Assembly (NCBI RefSeq): GCF_001021385.1 | Contig: NZ_CP011773.1 | Location: 1,364,001-1,428,000 of the forward strand | Source of the DNA: Mycobacterium sp. EPa45 | GTDB lineage: Bacteria; Actinomycetota; Actinomycetes; Mycobacteriales; Mycobacteriaceae | Direction: 5' to 3' | Length of the DNA: 64,000 nt | Shown here: positions 35,006 through 43,902 of the stretch, in pieces | How the letters are laid out: each line of letters begins with the position of its first letter | How positions within the stretch are numbered: position 1 is the first letter of the stretch | Program-made: the position numbers and the translations under genes | Notes under the pieces: model-generated | What the model saw: the letters and a program-made list of their open reading frames with translations, nothing else | Told to the model about the DNA's origin: nothing | Databases searched by the model: none

Positions 35006-35622
35006 CAACTGACGACGCCAAACCAGACCCGGAGGTCATCGAGGAGGAGACGACCGCGGTCGAACTCACCGACTCCGAGACCGACGGCGAAACCCCCGCC
35101 GCGCCCGAGACCGCGCCCGAAGGCGCGCCCAAGAAGGGGTTCAGCTTCGCCAGGGCAGTGGCCTTCGGCGTGTTGCCGATCGTGGCGCTGCTGCTCGCCG
35201 CAGCGGCCGGCTACCTGCGATGGGAGGATTCGTCGCGCCGGGACGCCAACACCGCCCGCACCGAGTCGGTGCAGGCCGCCAAGGACTCCACCGTCGCGTT
35301 GCTGAGCTACAAGCCCGAGACGGTCGAGAAGGATCTCGGCGCGGCCCGCGACCGGCTGACCGGGAGCTTCCTCGACGCCTACACCCAGCTGATCAACAAC
35401 GTCGTCATACCTGGCGCCAAGGAGAAGAAGATCTCGGCCCTGGCGGCGGTGCCGGCCGCAGCGTCGGTCTCGGCGAAGCCCGATCATGCGGTGGTGCTGC
35501 TGTTCGTCGATCAGACGGTCGTGGTCGGCACCGACGCACCGACCAACACCGCCTCCAGCGTCCGGGTGACGTTGGACAAGGTGAAAGATCGCTGGCTCAT
35601 CTCGGGATTCGACCCGATCTAG
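35002..35622 (+). CDS. Mce-associated membrane protein (second copy)
   Basis: 206 residues, the same plan as its upstream neighbour: acidic head of about 45 residues, one transmembrane helix (about 52-72), periplasmic domain with SFLDAYTQLINNVVIPGAKEK and a C-terminal strand DRWLISGFDPI. The start is GTG 35002, overlapping the previous TGA (GTGA); the longer frame from 34930 lies inside that gene. The pair is probably cotranscribed and may form a heteromeric accessory complex. Confidence 0.82.
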   Translation: MTTDDAKPDPEVIEEETTAVELTDSETDGETPAAPETAPEGAPKKGFSFARAVAFGVLPIVALLLAAAAGYLRWEDSSRRDANTARTESVQAAKDSTVALLSYKPETVEKDLGAARDRLTGSFLDAYTQLINNVVIPGAKEKKISALAAVPAAASVSAKPDHAVVLLFVDQTVVVGTDAPTNTASSVRVTLDKVKDRWLISGFDPI

Positions 35623-35637
35623 CGACGAGGGGGTTCG

Positions 35638-36552
35638 ATGACCGAGCCACGCTGGATTGACGTCTCCGCGCCGGCCGTGCAGCTGCGGGCGCTCAGCTGG
35701 GGTCCAACCGAGGGTCCAATTGCGTTGTGCCTGCACGGTTTTCCCGATACCGCCTATGGCTTCCGCAAACTCGCACCGCATCTGGTGGCCGCCGGCTATC
35801 GCGTCATCGCCCCGTTCATGCGGGGCTACGTGCCCTCGTCGCTTCCCGCCGACGGCAGCCAGCACATTGGCGCCGTGATGGACGATGCGCTGCAGGTGCT
35901 GGCTGCGAACAACCCCACCGGCGCCGACGTCGTCATCGGCCACGACTGGGGCGCGATCGCCGCCACCGGTCTCGCCGCGATGCCGCAGAGCCCGTTCGTG
36001 AAGGCCGTCGTGATGTCGGTGCCGCCGTCGGCAGCGCTGCGGCCCGGCGGCGGCAGAAAGCTCGCCCATCGGGGCCGGCTACTGCGCCTGCTGCCGGTGC
36101 AGTTTCTGCGCAGCTGGTACATCAGCTACTTCCAGCTGCCGTTCCTGCCTGAGCGCTCATCGTCGTGGATCGTTCCGCTGCTGTGGCGCCGTTGGTCACC
36201 CGGCTACAACGCCGCCGAGGATCTGCGTCACGTCGACGCCGCCATCGGCTCACCGGACCGCTGGCGCGCGGCGCTGGGCACCTACCGGGCGACCATCCGC
36301 AACACCCGTCCGCCGGCCCGCTATGCCGAGCTGCAGAAGTTGTGGCTCGAGCCGCCGCGGCTGCCGACGCTGTATCTGCACGGGGTCGACGACGGTTGTA
36401 TGACACCGGAATTCACGCCGTGGGTGGCGGGCGTCCTCCCGCCGGGCAGTGACGTGGCGCTCGTCGAGCGCGCCGGACATTTTCTGCAGCTCGAACAGCC
36501 CGACGTGGTGGGCCGCCAGATCGTCGACTTCCTGGCCGCTACTTCTTCTTGA
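35638..36552 (+). CDS. Epoxide hydrolase-type alpha/beta-hydrolase
   Basis: 304 residues. The nucleophile Asp is in GHDWG, the oxyanion-region sequence is HGFPDTAYGFR and the catalytic His is in GHFLQLEQP, the combination found in epoxide hydrolases and haloalkane dehalogenases. A helical cap (about 140-230) carries several Trp/Arg residues. A GAGGGGG site precedes the ATG, 16 bp after the second Mce-associated gene, so it may be third in that transcript. The 3' end overlaps the convergent SDR gene by 14 bp. Confidence 0.85.
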   Translation: MTEPRWIDVSAPAVQLRALSWGPTEGPIALCLHGFPDTAYGFRKLAPHLVAAGYRVIAPFMRGYVPSSLPADGSQHIGAVMDDALQVLAANNPTGADVVIGHDWGAIAATGLAAMPQSPFVKAVVMSVPPSAALRPGGGRKLAHRGRLLRLLPVQFLRSWYISYFQLPFLPERSSSWIVPLLWRRWSPGYNAAEDLRHVDAAIGSPDRWRAALGTYRATIRNTRPPARYAELQKLWLEPPRLPTLYLHGVDDGCMTPEFTPWVAGVLPPGSDVALVERAGHFLQLEQPDVVGRQIVDFLAATSS

Positions 36553-37342
36553 GGCTCGGGTGGCTGCGGGCCAGCAACGGCAGTAGTAGCCGCTTCGGCG
36601 TGAGTTGATAGACCGCGGTCGCCGCGTGATTGAGCCGGCCGGGCACGACGACCGGCTTACCGGCGGCCAGTCCATCCACGGCCGACTTCGCGACGTCTTC
36701 GGCCGACACCCAGAGCGGCTTGGGCAGCGCCGCCTCGGCCTCTTCGTCGGAGATTCCGGCGGCCGCGCCGAATCCGGTTTTCACCGGACCTGGGCACAGG
36801 GTGGTGGCGGTGACGCCGCTGGGTTTGAGTTCCTCGCGCAGTGCGTAGGTGTAGGACAGCACGAATGCCTTGGCCGCGCCGTAGACGGCCTGCCCCGGCA
36901 GTGGACCGAAGGCGCCCAATGAGGCGACGTTGAGCACCGCGCCGCGCCGGCGGGACGCCATCGCGCCGACGAATCGGGTGCACAGATCGACCACGGCGGC
37001 CACGTCGACCTCGACCACGTTCAACTCGGCGCGGGGATCGGCGGCGCTCACCGGGCCGGTGGTGGTCAGCCCGGCGTTGTTGACCAGGATGTCGACGTCC
37101 AACCCGAGTTCGGCGACCCGGCCGGGGAGCTTGGCGCGGTCCTCTGGCTTCGAAAGATCAGCGCCAACAACCGAACTCGGGCCTTCGAGTTGCTCGGCGA
37201 GGGTGGTGAGCTGGTCGGTGCGGCGGGCCACCAGCACCACGTGATGGCCGCGTGCGGAGAGCACTCGGGCGATTTCGGCGCCAATACCGGAGGAGGCTCC
37301 GGTGATCAGCGCGGCGCGGTCGGGACCGGGAGTCGGCAGCAC
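36539..37342 (-). CDS. Short-chain dehydrogenase/reductase (SDR)
   Basis: 267-residue classical SDR with TGASSGIGAE at the cofactor site, Arg-Arg at the end of strand 2 (VARRTDQL), which favours NADP(H), NNAGL, the catalytic Ser in NVASLGAFGPL and YGAAK. The C-terminal basic segment (LTPKRLLLPLLARSHPSLKKK) may bind membranes. Similar mycobacterial SDRs are involved in lipid metabolism, but no substrate can be given. Divergent from the WS/DGAT-like gene with about 17 bp between the start codons, so promoters must overlap. Confidence 0.87.
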   Translation of the reverse strand: MLPTPGPDRAALITGASSGIGAEIARVLSARGHHVVLVARRTDQLTTLAEQLEGPSSVVGADLSKPEDRAKLPGRVAELGLDVDILVNNAGLTTTGPVSAADPRAELNVVEVDVAAVVDLCTRFVGAMASRRRGAVLNVASLGAFGPLPGQAVYGAAKAFVLSYTYALREELKPSGVTATTLCPGPVKTGFGAAAGISDEEAEAALPKPLWVSAEDVAKSAVDGLAAGKPVVVPGRLNHAATAVYQLTPKRLLLPLLARSHPSLKKK

Positions 37343-37359
37343 CCGGTCAGCCTAGGACA

Positions 37360-38625
37360 ATGGTCGTCATGGCTGCCAGCAGAACGATGACCGCGGTTGA
37401 CGCGCAGATGTTCTGGATGTCGGCCGTGGTCCCCAGTGATCAGCTGGTGTTGTACGCGTTCGACGGTGCGCCCGAATCGCCGGAGGCCGCGATCGAAGAA
37501 CTGCGCCGCAACGCCGAGGCGTGCGACGAGCTCCGTATGCGGGTGGTCGACGACAGTCGGTGGCGGTACCCGCGCTGGTGTCGGGGCGAGGTCGGATCCG
37601 ACCAGTTCGTGCTGCACGAGACCGGGGGAGTGGACTGGCAGGGCTGCCTGGACATCGCGTCCAGGTTCCGCGGTCAACCACTCGATCTTCGCCGAATGAC
37701 TTGGCGTGCACACATTTTCCCACGGGTTCTGGGTGTGCCCGGCGCCCCCGGACTGGGCTCAGTGGTGGTGATGCAGTCCGGCCACGCGTTCGCCGATGGC
37801 AGCCGAGGGACCGCGCTGGGCGGGGCGTTGCTCGGCCGGCGGCAGCCGGTGCCGGTGCCGGTTCCCGCCCGACGTGGGTTTCTGCTTGCGCGCGGCGTGG
37901 CCGCCGCCCGCGCGCATCGTCAGCTGGTGCGCGACACCGAGGCCGGGTTGGTGCCTGTTGCGCTTCCGGGCAGCCCGCTGCTCAGCATCAACCAGCGCCC
38001 CCGCGCGACGCCGGTGCTGCGGACACTGGTGCTGCGGCGGGCCCAGCTCGCCAACCCGACCGTGACGATCGGAGCGCTGGTGGTGATCGCCGAGGCGCTG
38101 GGAGGTTATCTCGCGGCGCGTGGTGAGGACACCTCGGCGCTGGCGGCTGAAGTCACCATGGCCGGCCACCAGGATTCAGGCAGCCACAACAACTTTCGCA
38201 ATGTTGGTATCAGGCTGCATCCGCAAGCGGACCGGACCCGGCGCGCGGAGCTGATCGCCGCCGAATTGGCGGCACAGCGGCGACGCGGGGACCACCCGGC
38301 GATGCGGGCTTCGGCGGCCGCGACCGCCGCGATACCCGCTGCGCTGCTGCGGTGGGGTGTGCGGCAATTCGACCCAACCGTCCGGTCCGCGACGGTCACC
38401 GGCAACACCGTGGTGTCCAGCGTCAACCGCGGGCCTGCGGATCTCTCCTTCGGCGGATGCCCGGTGCTGCTGGCGGCGGGATGGTCGGGGCTGTCGCCGA
38501 TGATGAGCCTGACCCACGGAGTGCACGGCCTCGGCGACACCATCGCGCTGAGCGTGCACGCCGATCCGGACAACGTCGACGCCGGCGACTACGTCGACCG
38601 CTTGCGCGCCGCGCTGTCGGTCTAA
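37360..38625 (+). CDS. WS/DGAT-like acyltransferase with degenerate HHxxxDG motif
   Basis: 421 residues. The N-terminal half has a condensation-type fold with HAFADG at residues 142-147, the second His and the Asp-Gly of the HHxxxDG motif, but the first His is Gly. The C-terminal half resembles the DUF1298 part of wax ester synthase/diacylglycerol acyltransferases (GNTVVSSVNRGP and LMSLTHGVHGLGD-type ends). If active it would move acyl groups from CoA to an alcohol or glycolipid acceptor. Start ATG 37360 or 37369; the spacing to the divergent SDR is very short. Compare the canonical relative at 60104-61504. Confidence 0.72.
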   Translation: MVVMAASRTMTAVDAQMFWMSAVVPSDQLVLYAFDGAPESPEAAIEELRRNAEACDELRMRVVDDSRWRYPRWCRGEVGSDQFVLHETGGVDWQGCLDIASRFRGQPLDLRRMTWRAHIFPRVLGVPGAPGLGSVVVMQSGHAFADGSRGTALGGALLGRRQPVPVPVPARRGFLLARGVAAARAHRQLVRDTEAGLVPVALPGSPLLSINQRPRATPVLRTLVLRRAQLANPTVTIGALVVIAEALGGYLAARGEDTSALAAEVTMAGHQDSGSHNNFRNVGIRLHPQADRTRRAELIAAELAAQRRRGDHPAMRASAAATAAIPAALLRWGVRQFDPTVRSATVTGNTVVSSVNRGPADLSFGGCPVLLAAGWSGLSPMMSLTHGVHGLGDTIALSVHADPDNVDAGDYVDRLRAALSV

Positions 38626-38664
38626 CATCGGCTGAGCGCCTGCCCAGCACGCGAGGCGATGCTC

Positions 38665-38670
38665 TAGGTT
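38665..38670 (+). promoter_or_regulatory. -10 hexamer for the DoxX gene
   Basis: TAGGTT, 7 nt before the ATG at 38678. Confidence 0.45.
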
Positions 38671-38677
38671 TACTCCC

Positions 38678-39193
38678 ATGACTGCCTACAGTGTCGGACT
38701 GCTCATCCTTCGTGTGGTGCTCGGCTTGACCATGGCCGCCCACGGCTACAACAAGTTCTTCGGTGGCGGCCGGATCAAGGGGACCGCCGGTTGGTTCGAA
38801 AGCATCGGCATGAAGCCCGGCACCTTCCACGCGCGGATCGCGGCGAGCACCGAGATGGCCGCCGGCATCGGATTGGCGGTGGGTCTGCTGACCCCTATCC
38901 CGGCCGCGGGCTTCGTGGCGCTGATGCTCGTCGCGGCCTGGACGGTGCACCGGCACAACGGCTTCTTCATCGTCAAGGAAGGCTGGGAGTACAACCTGGT
39001 GCTGGCGTCCGCGGCTGTCGCGCTCGCCACCACCGGTGCCGGCAAGTTCAGCCTGGACTACCTGCTGTTCCATGGCACCGACGTCTCTCACTACCTGCGC
39101 GGGTGGTGGGGTCTGCTGATCGCGCTGGTGCTCGGCCTGGCCGGTGGCATCGGGCAGCTGGCGATCTTCTACCGCCCGCCGGCCAAGGCCTGA
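38678..39193 (+). CDS. DoxX family membrane protein
   Basis: 171 residues with four transmembrane helices (about 5-25, 58-78, 82-102 and 135-160). The first loop HGYNKFFGGGRIKGTAGWFESIG matches the DoxX family, whose members are linked to thiosulfate, quinone or redox homeostasis; RosT/MRC-type complexes have been reported in M. tuberculosis. A TAGGTT box 7 nt upstream and the lack of a Shine-Dalgarno suggest a leaderless mRNA. It precedes the KstR-controlled gene run by 66 bp. Confidence 0.85.
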   Translation: MTAYSVGLLILRVVLGLTMAAHGYNKFFGGGRIKGTAGWFESIGMKPGTFHARIAASTEMAAGIGLAVGLLTPIPAAGFVALMLVAAWTVHRHNGFFIVKEGWEYNLVLASAAVALATTGAGKFSLDYLLFHGTDVSHYLRGWWGLLIALVLGLAGGIGQLAIFYRPPAKA

Positions 39194-39234
39194 TTCACCG
39201 AGTCCCGCCGCGCGGGAAATCGCACCCGTCCGAC

Positions 39235-39248
39235 TAGAACACGTTCTA
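39235..39248 (+). promoter_or_regulatory. KstR-type operator, perfect palindrome
   Basis: TAGAACACGTTCTA fits the KstR consensus TNNAACNNGTTNNA exactly and extends to GACTAGAAC-AC-GTTCTAGTC (39232-39251), two perfect 9-bp arms. It ends 10 nt before the ATG of the DUF3556 gene, overlapping the probable promoter. Confidence 0.82.
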
Positions 39249-39258
39249 GTCTTTTGCC

Positions 39259-41001
39259 ATGGGATTTCTGAAGCAGGAAGTGCCCGTCATCGACTTCGAG
39301 ACGTGGAGCAAGGGCACGCGCGCGGAGAAGATCAAACCGATGGCACGGCACTGGGCCGAGGTCGGCTTCGGCACCCCGGTGGCGCTGCACCTGTTCTACG
39401 TCATCAAGATCCTGCTCTACGTCTTCGTCGGCGCGCTGTTCGGGTTGGCCACCAAGGGCATCGGCGGGCTGACCGACATCGGGTCGTGGTGGTCGGAGCC
39501 GATCGTCTACGAGAAGGCCGTGCTGTACACGATGCTCTTCGAGGTCGTCGGGCTCGGCTGCGGCTTCGGCCCGCTGAACAACCGGTTCTGGCCGCCGATG
39601 GGATCGATCATCTATTGGTTGCGCCCCAACACGATCCGGCTGCCACCTTGGCCCAATCTGGTGCCGCTGACCAAGGGCGACAACCGCGGCCCCATCGACA
39701 TCGCGCTGTATGCGGCGCTGATCGTGATGATCCTGGTCGCGCTGTTCTCCGATGGCACCGGGCCCATTCCGGAACTCGGCACCACCGTCGGTCTGCTGCC
39801 GACCTGGCAGATCGCCACGGTCGTCGCGTTGCTGGCGCTGGCCGGCCTGCGCGACAAGGTGATTTTCCTGGCCGCCCGCGGCGAGGTGTACGGCGCCTTC
39901 GCAGTCGCCTTCCTGTTCAGCGGCGTCGACATCATCCTCGCCGCCAAGCTGGTCTGCATGGCGATCTGGATCGGCGCCGCGACCTCGAAGCTCACCCGGC
40001 ATTTCCCGTTCGTGATCTCCACGATGATGTCCAACAGCCCGGTGGTGCGGCCACGCTTCCTCAAGCGGATGTTCTTCAAGAAGTTCCCCGAGGACCTTCG
40101 GCCCGGCCCGATGTCGCACACGCTCGCCCACATCAGCACGGCCATCGAGATGGGCATTCCGTTGGCGCTGTTCTTCTCTCACGGCGGGTGGCCGACCACG
40201 ATCGCGGCCATCGTAATGGTGTGCTTCCACCTCGGCATCCTGTCGGCGATCCCGATGGGTGTGCCGCTGGAGTGGAACGTGTTCATGATCTTCTCGGTGC
40301 TGTCGCTGTTCGTCGCGCACGCTCAGATCGGCATCACCGACATCACCTCGCCGTGGCCGATCCTGCTGTTCCTGGCGCTCGCCACGACCGTCTTCCTCGG
40401 AAACACGGTGCCGCGCAAGGTGTCGTTCCTGCCCGGCATGCGCTACTACGCCGGCAACTGGGACACCACACTGTGGTGCGTGAAGCCCTCGGCCGAGGCC
40501 AAGATCGAGCAGAACCTGGTGACGATCGCCAACATGCCGGCCGCCCAGCTGGAGAAGTTCTACGGCAGCAAGGAAGCCGCCCAGATACCGATCTTCATGG
40601 GATATGCGTTCCGCGCCTTCAACACTCACGGCAAGGCGCTGTTCACGTTGGCCCATCGCGCCATGGCCGGGCACAACGAAGATGATTACTCGATCACCGA
40701 CGGCGAGCGCATCTGCAGTATGGCGATCGGCTGGAACTTCGGCGACGGCCACATGCACAACGAGCAGCTCATCGCCGCGATGCAGAAGCGCTGCCAGTTC
40801 GAACCCGGCGAGGTGCGCGTCGTGCTGCTCGACGGCCAGCCGTTGCACCGGCAGCGGCAGGAGTATCGGCTGGTGGATGCCGCGACTGGCGAATTCGAGA
40901 CGGGCTACGTCAACGTCGCGGACATGGTGAACCGTCAGCCCTGGGACGACACTCTGCCGGTGCACGTGACATCTGGCAGGGCTGACCGAACGGTTGGTTG
41001 A
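39259..41001 (+). CDS. DUF3556 family multi-pass membrane protein
   Basis: 580 residues. A soluble start (LKQEVPVIDFETWSKGTRAEK) is followed by about nine membrane helices (between 45 and 400) and a cytosolic C-terminal part (about 400-580). This is DUF3556, found in mycobacteria and relatives; I know of no biochemical function. The perfect KstR-type operator 10 nt before the ATG places it in the sterol regulon, and the thiolase and crotonase genes that follow (70-nt gap, then overlap) may be cotranscribed. It might help with uptake or membrane handling of sterol-derived acids; this is inference. Confidence 0.8.
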   Translation: MGFLKQEVPVIDFETWSKGTRAEKIKPMARHWAEVGFGTPVALHLFYVIKILLYVFVGALFGLATKGIGGLTDIGSWWSEPIVYEKAVLYTMLFEVVGLGCGFGPLNNRFWPPMGSIIYWLRPNTIRLPPWPNLVPLTKGDNRGPIDIALYAALIVMILVALFSDGTGPIPELGTTVGLLPTWQIATVVALLALAGLRDKVIFLAARGEVYGAFAVAFLFSGVDIILAAKLVCMAIWIGAATSKLTRHFPFVISTMMSNSPVVRPRFLKRMFFKKFPEDLRPGPMSHTLAHISTAIEMGIPLALFFSHGGWPTTIAAIVMVCFHLGILSAIPMGVPLEWNVFMIFSVLSLFVAHAQIGITDITSPWPILLFLALATTVFLGNTVPRKVSFLPGMRYYAGNWDTTLWCVKPSAEAKIEQNLVTIANMPAAQLEKFYGSKEAAQIPIFMGYAFRAFNTHGKALFTLAHRAMAGHNEDDYSITDGERICSMAIGWNFGDGHMHNEQLIAAMQKRCQFEPGEVRVVLLDGQPLHRQRQEYRLVDAATGEFETGYVNVADMVNRQPWDDTLPVHVTSGRADRTVG

Positions 41002-41070
41002 CCCGCATGACGGTCGTCAGACGGCGTGTGTTTTGATCCAAAGATCAATCCGTCGTAAAGGAGAAAGCCG

Positions 41071-42216
41071 ATGGCTGAAGCGGTAATTGTCGAAGCTGTA
41101 CGTTCGCCAGTCGGGAAGCGCAACGGTGGTCTGTCCGGTGTGCACCCGGCCGAGCTGTCGGCCCAGGTACTCAACGGCCTGGCCGAGCGCGCCGGCATCG
41201 ACCCCGAGATCGTCGACGACGTCATCTGGGGTTGCGTCATGCAGGCCGGTGAGCAGGCCCTCGACATCGCGCGCACCGCGGTGCTGACTGCCGGCTGGCC
41301 CGAGTCGGTACCCGGCGTGACCGTGGACCGTCAGTGCGGCTCCAGCCAGCAGTCGGTGCACTTCGCCGCTGCCGGTGTGGTCGCCGGCCACTACGACGTC
41401 GTCGTCGCCGGTGGCGTCGAGTCGATGTCGCGCACCCCGATGGGCGCTTCGCTGGCCAACGGCGGCAACCCCTATTCGGCCGGTTTCAAGGGCCGCTACG
41501 ACCGCACTCCGAACCAGGGCATCGGCGCCGAGATGATGGCGACCAAGTGGGGCCTGAGCCGCACCGAACTCGACCAGTTCTCCCTGGACTCGCACGAAAA
41601 GGCGGCTGCCGCACAGGACTCTGGCGCCTTCGAGGACCAGATCGTGGGTATCAAGGACGCTGACGGCAACGTCGTCCTCAAAGACGAGGGCATCCGCCGC
41701 GGCACCACGCTGGAGAAGATGGGCCAGCTCAAGCCGGCGTTCTCCGAGGACGGCGTGATCCACGCCGGTAACTCCTCGCAGATCTCCGACGGCTCGGCCG
41801 CTCTGCTGTTCATGTCGGCCGAGAAGGCAACGTCTCTGGGGCTCAAGCCGATCGCCCGCGTGCACACCGCGACGCTGGCCGGCTCCGACCCGGTGATGAT
41901 GTTGAGCGGCCCGATCCCGGCCACCCAGAAGGCACTCGCCAAGTCCGGCCTGAGCCTGGACGACATCGGCGCCTTCGAGGTCAACGAGGCGTTCGCGCCG
42001 GTTCCAATGGCCTGGCTCAAAGAGATCGGCGCCGACGAGAAGAAGCTCAACCCCAACGGTGGCGCGATCGCGCTGGGCCACCCGCTCGGCGGCTCGGGCG
42101 CCCGCATCATGACCACGCTGCTGTACCACATGCGCGACAACGGAATTCGCTACGGTCTGCAGACAATGTGCGAAGGCGGCGGCCAGGCCAACGCCACCAT
42201 CCTCGAGCTGCTGTAG
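41071..42216 (+). CDS. Acetyl-CoA acetyltransferase / 3-ketoacyl-CoA thiolase
   Basis: 381-residue thiolase. The nucleophile Cys is in DRQCGSSQQ, then NEAFAPVP, the catalytic His in GGAIALGHPLGGSGAR and the second Cys in CEGGGQANA, all canonical. Length is slightly short of the usual 390-400 residues. The family cleaves 3-ketoacyl-CoA with CoA to release acetyl- or propionyl-CoA. AAAGGAG precedes the ATG. It follows a KstR-controlled gene and its stop overlaps the crotonase start (TAGTG), so the pair is likely to perform the last two types of step of a beta-oxidation pathway. Rv1135A-like by position. Confidence 0.92.
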   Translation: MAEAVIVEAVRSPVGKRNGGLSGVHPAELSAQVLNGLAERAGIDPEIVDDVIWGCVMQAGEQALDIARTAVLTAGWPESVPGVTVDRQCGSSQQSVHFAAAGVVAGHYDVVVAGGVESMSRTPMGASLANGGNPYSAGFKGRYDRTPNQGIGAEMMATKWGLSRTELDQFSLDSHEKAAAAQDSGAFEDQIVGIKDADGNVVLKDEGIRRGTTLEKMGQLKPAFSEDGVIHAGNSSQISDGSAALLFMSAEKATSLGLKPIARVHTATLAGSDPVMMLSGPIPATQKALAKSGLSLDDIGAFEVNEAFAPVPMAWLKEIGADEKKLNPNGGAIALGHPLGGSGARIMTTLLYHMRDNGIRYGLQTMCEGGGQANATILELL

Positions 42217-43013
42217 TGACCGACGTCGAAGCCCCCGCCGCTCTCGGAGAGCGGCGGGGCAACGTCCTACTCATCACCATCAACCGCCCGGATGCGCGCA
42301 ACGCCGTCAACGGCGCGGTCAGCACCGCTGTGGGCGATCTGCTCCAGCAGGCTCAGGACGACGCCGACGTCTGGGCAGTGGTGATCACCGGCTCCGGCGA
42401 CAAGTCGTTCTGCGCCGGCGCCGATCTGAAGGCAATCTATCGGCGGGAGAACCTCTTTCACCCGCAGCACCCGGAGTGGGGTTTCGCCGGCTACGTCCGC
42501 CACTTCATCGACAAGCCGACGATTGCCGCTGTCAACGGCATCGCACTCGGCGGCGGCACCGAGCTGGCATTGGCCAGCGATTTGGTGGTCGCCGAGGAGA
42601 GCGCCAAGTTCGGGCTGCCAGAAGTCAAGCGCGGCTTGGTCGCCGCAGCCGGTGGCGTATTCCGCATCGTCGAGCAGCTGCCTCGCAAGGTGGCCATGCA
42701 GCTGCTGTTCACCGGCGAGCCGATCACCGCGACCGAGGCGCTCACGTGGGGCCTGATCAACGAGGTCGTACCTGACGGCACCGTCGTCGACGCGGCATTG
42801 GCTCTGGCGCAACGCATTACCGTCAACGCACCGCTGGCCGTACAGGCCAGCAAGCGCGTCGCGGTCGGTGTGGACGACGGCGTGATCACCGCGGACGAAG
42901 CGGGCTGGACCCGCACCGCGCGCGAGATCGGACCGCTGATGAAGTCCGAAGACGCGAAGGAGGGCCCGCTGGCCTTCGCCGAGAAACGCCAACCGGTCTG
43001 GAAGGCGCGCTAG
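42216..43013 (+). CDS. Enoyl-CoA hydratase/isomerase family protein
   Basis: 265-residue crotonase. The CoA-binding motif is GDKSFCAGADLKAI, and IALGGGTELALASDLVVA followed by GLPEVKRGLVAAAGG covers the oxyanion hole and the two acidic residues of hydratases. The start is GTG 42216, which shares its G with the thiolase TAG, so it is translationally linked to the thiolase. Reaction: hydration of 2-enoyl-CoA, or an isomerase relative. Rv1136-like; Rv1136 in H37Rv is broken as I recall, here it is intact. Confidence 0.92.
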   Translation: MTDVEAPAALGERRGNVLLITINRPDARNAVNGAVSTAVGDLLQQAQDDADVWAVVITGSGDKSFCAGADLKAIYRRENLFHPQHPEWGFAGYVRHFIDKPTIAAVNGIALGGGTELALASDLVVAEESAKFGLPEVKRGLVAAAGGVFRIVEQLPRKVAMQLLFTGEPITATEALTWGLINEVVPDGTVVDAALALAQRITVNAPLAVQASKRVAVGVDDGVITADEAGWTRTAREIGPLMKSEDAKEGPLAFAEKRQPVWKAR

Positions 43014-43015
43014 CG

Positions 43016-43783
43016 TCAGGCCGTAGCCGGCTTGGTCGTCGTCGGCGTGGCCGACGTCGACTCGGCCGGGGCTGACGTCGTGGTGGTCGGCGTCGTGCTC
43101 GTCGTGCTGGTCGCCTCGTTCGGTGCCGGCGCATCGCCCGGGCTGAGCACCGTGTCGATCATGTAGATGTACGCACCGCGAGCGGTGTAGCCGCACACCA
43201 GCTTTGCGGTGTCGTTGACCTTGATGTCGCCGCCCTTGCCGGTCACGTTCACCGGGCTGCCCTGCTGCGTCGGCATCTTGCCGTGCAGGTCGTCGGGGCC
43301 GAGATAGCCGAGCACCAGGTGGTAGTACAGCGTGGACGTCAACGCGGCCGGATCGCTCTTGAGGTGCGCCAGGGTGGCCTCGTCGAGCTTGGCGAAGGCG
43401 TCATTGGTCGGCGCGAACACCACGTACGGGCCGCCGTCGATCACGCTGACGATGTTGACGGCAGGGTTGAGGCCGCCGGAGATCGCGGCGCTGAAGGTGC
43501 TCAGATCCGGGTTGGCGGCGATGGCCGCGGTCGCGTTCTGCGAGCCCATGTTCGTGAACGAGCCGGCGCCGGCCGGGATGCGGTTCTTGTAGGCGTCGCA
43601 GCCGGAGCCCTGCGGATCGGGCAGCTGGCTCACGCTGGGCACCGGGATCTGCGTCGTCGTCGGGGCCGCCGGGGTGGTGGGTTCCGGGGTCGGATCGGCA
43701 TAGGCCGAAACGGCGGTCGGGATCGCAACGGCGATGGCGGCCAGCGCCGCGGCGACGCCCAGGGACTTGGTACGAGTGCTCAC
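43016..43783 (-). CDS. Secreted fasciclin-domain protein
   Basis: 255 residues: signal peptide (cleavage after AYA near residue 29), a Pro/Thr-rich linker, a FAS1 domain (about 60-200) with NPAVNIVSVIDGGPYVVFAPTNDAF-type H1 region and YHLVLG in the H2 region, and a C-terminal low-complexity tail of Thr/Ser/Pro (about 215-255). FAS1 proteins such as MPT70/MPT83 act in adhesion. The tail is longer than in MPT70 and may anchor or extend through the cell wall. AAAGGAG precedes the GTG start. The stop lies 2 nt from the convergent crotonase stop. Confidence 0.85.
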   Translation of the reverse strand: MSTRTKSLGVAAALAAIAVAIPTAVSAYADPTPEPTTPAAPTTTQIPVPSVSQLPDPQGSGCDAYKNRIPAGAGSFTNMGSQNATAAIAANPDLSTFSAAISGGLNPAVNIVSVIDGGPYVVFAPTNDAFAKLDEATLAHLKSDPAALTSTLYYHLVLGYLGPDDLHGKMPTQQGSPVNVTGKGGDIKVNDTAKLVCGYTARGAYIYMIDTVLSPGDAPAPNEATSTTSTTPTTTTSAPAESTSATPTTTKPATA

Positions 43784-43902
43784 TTCGGCTCCTTTGAGTC
43801 TCTAGTGGAGTCGGCGAAATGCGGATCCCCGTTACCGCTGCGCCGCGAGGAATCGTACTGGCAGCAAAGCTTGAGTCTCAAAACGGCCGCTGAAGCTGCA
43901 GG

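Noticed and set aside
39169..40965. 598-codon minus frame opposite DUF3556
   Set aside because: Low-complexity Arg/Asp/His/Gly protein typical of the GC-rich antisense frame; the plus strand encodes a clear membrane protein.
41039..41056. Short palindrome GATCcaaaGATC upstream of the thiolase
   Set aside because: Too short and common; does not match the KstR pattern.
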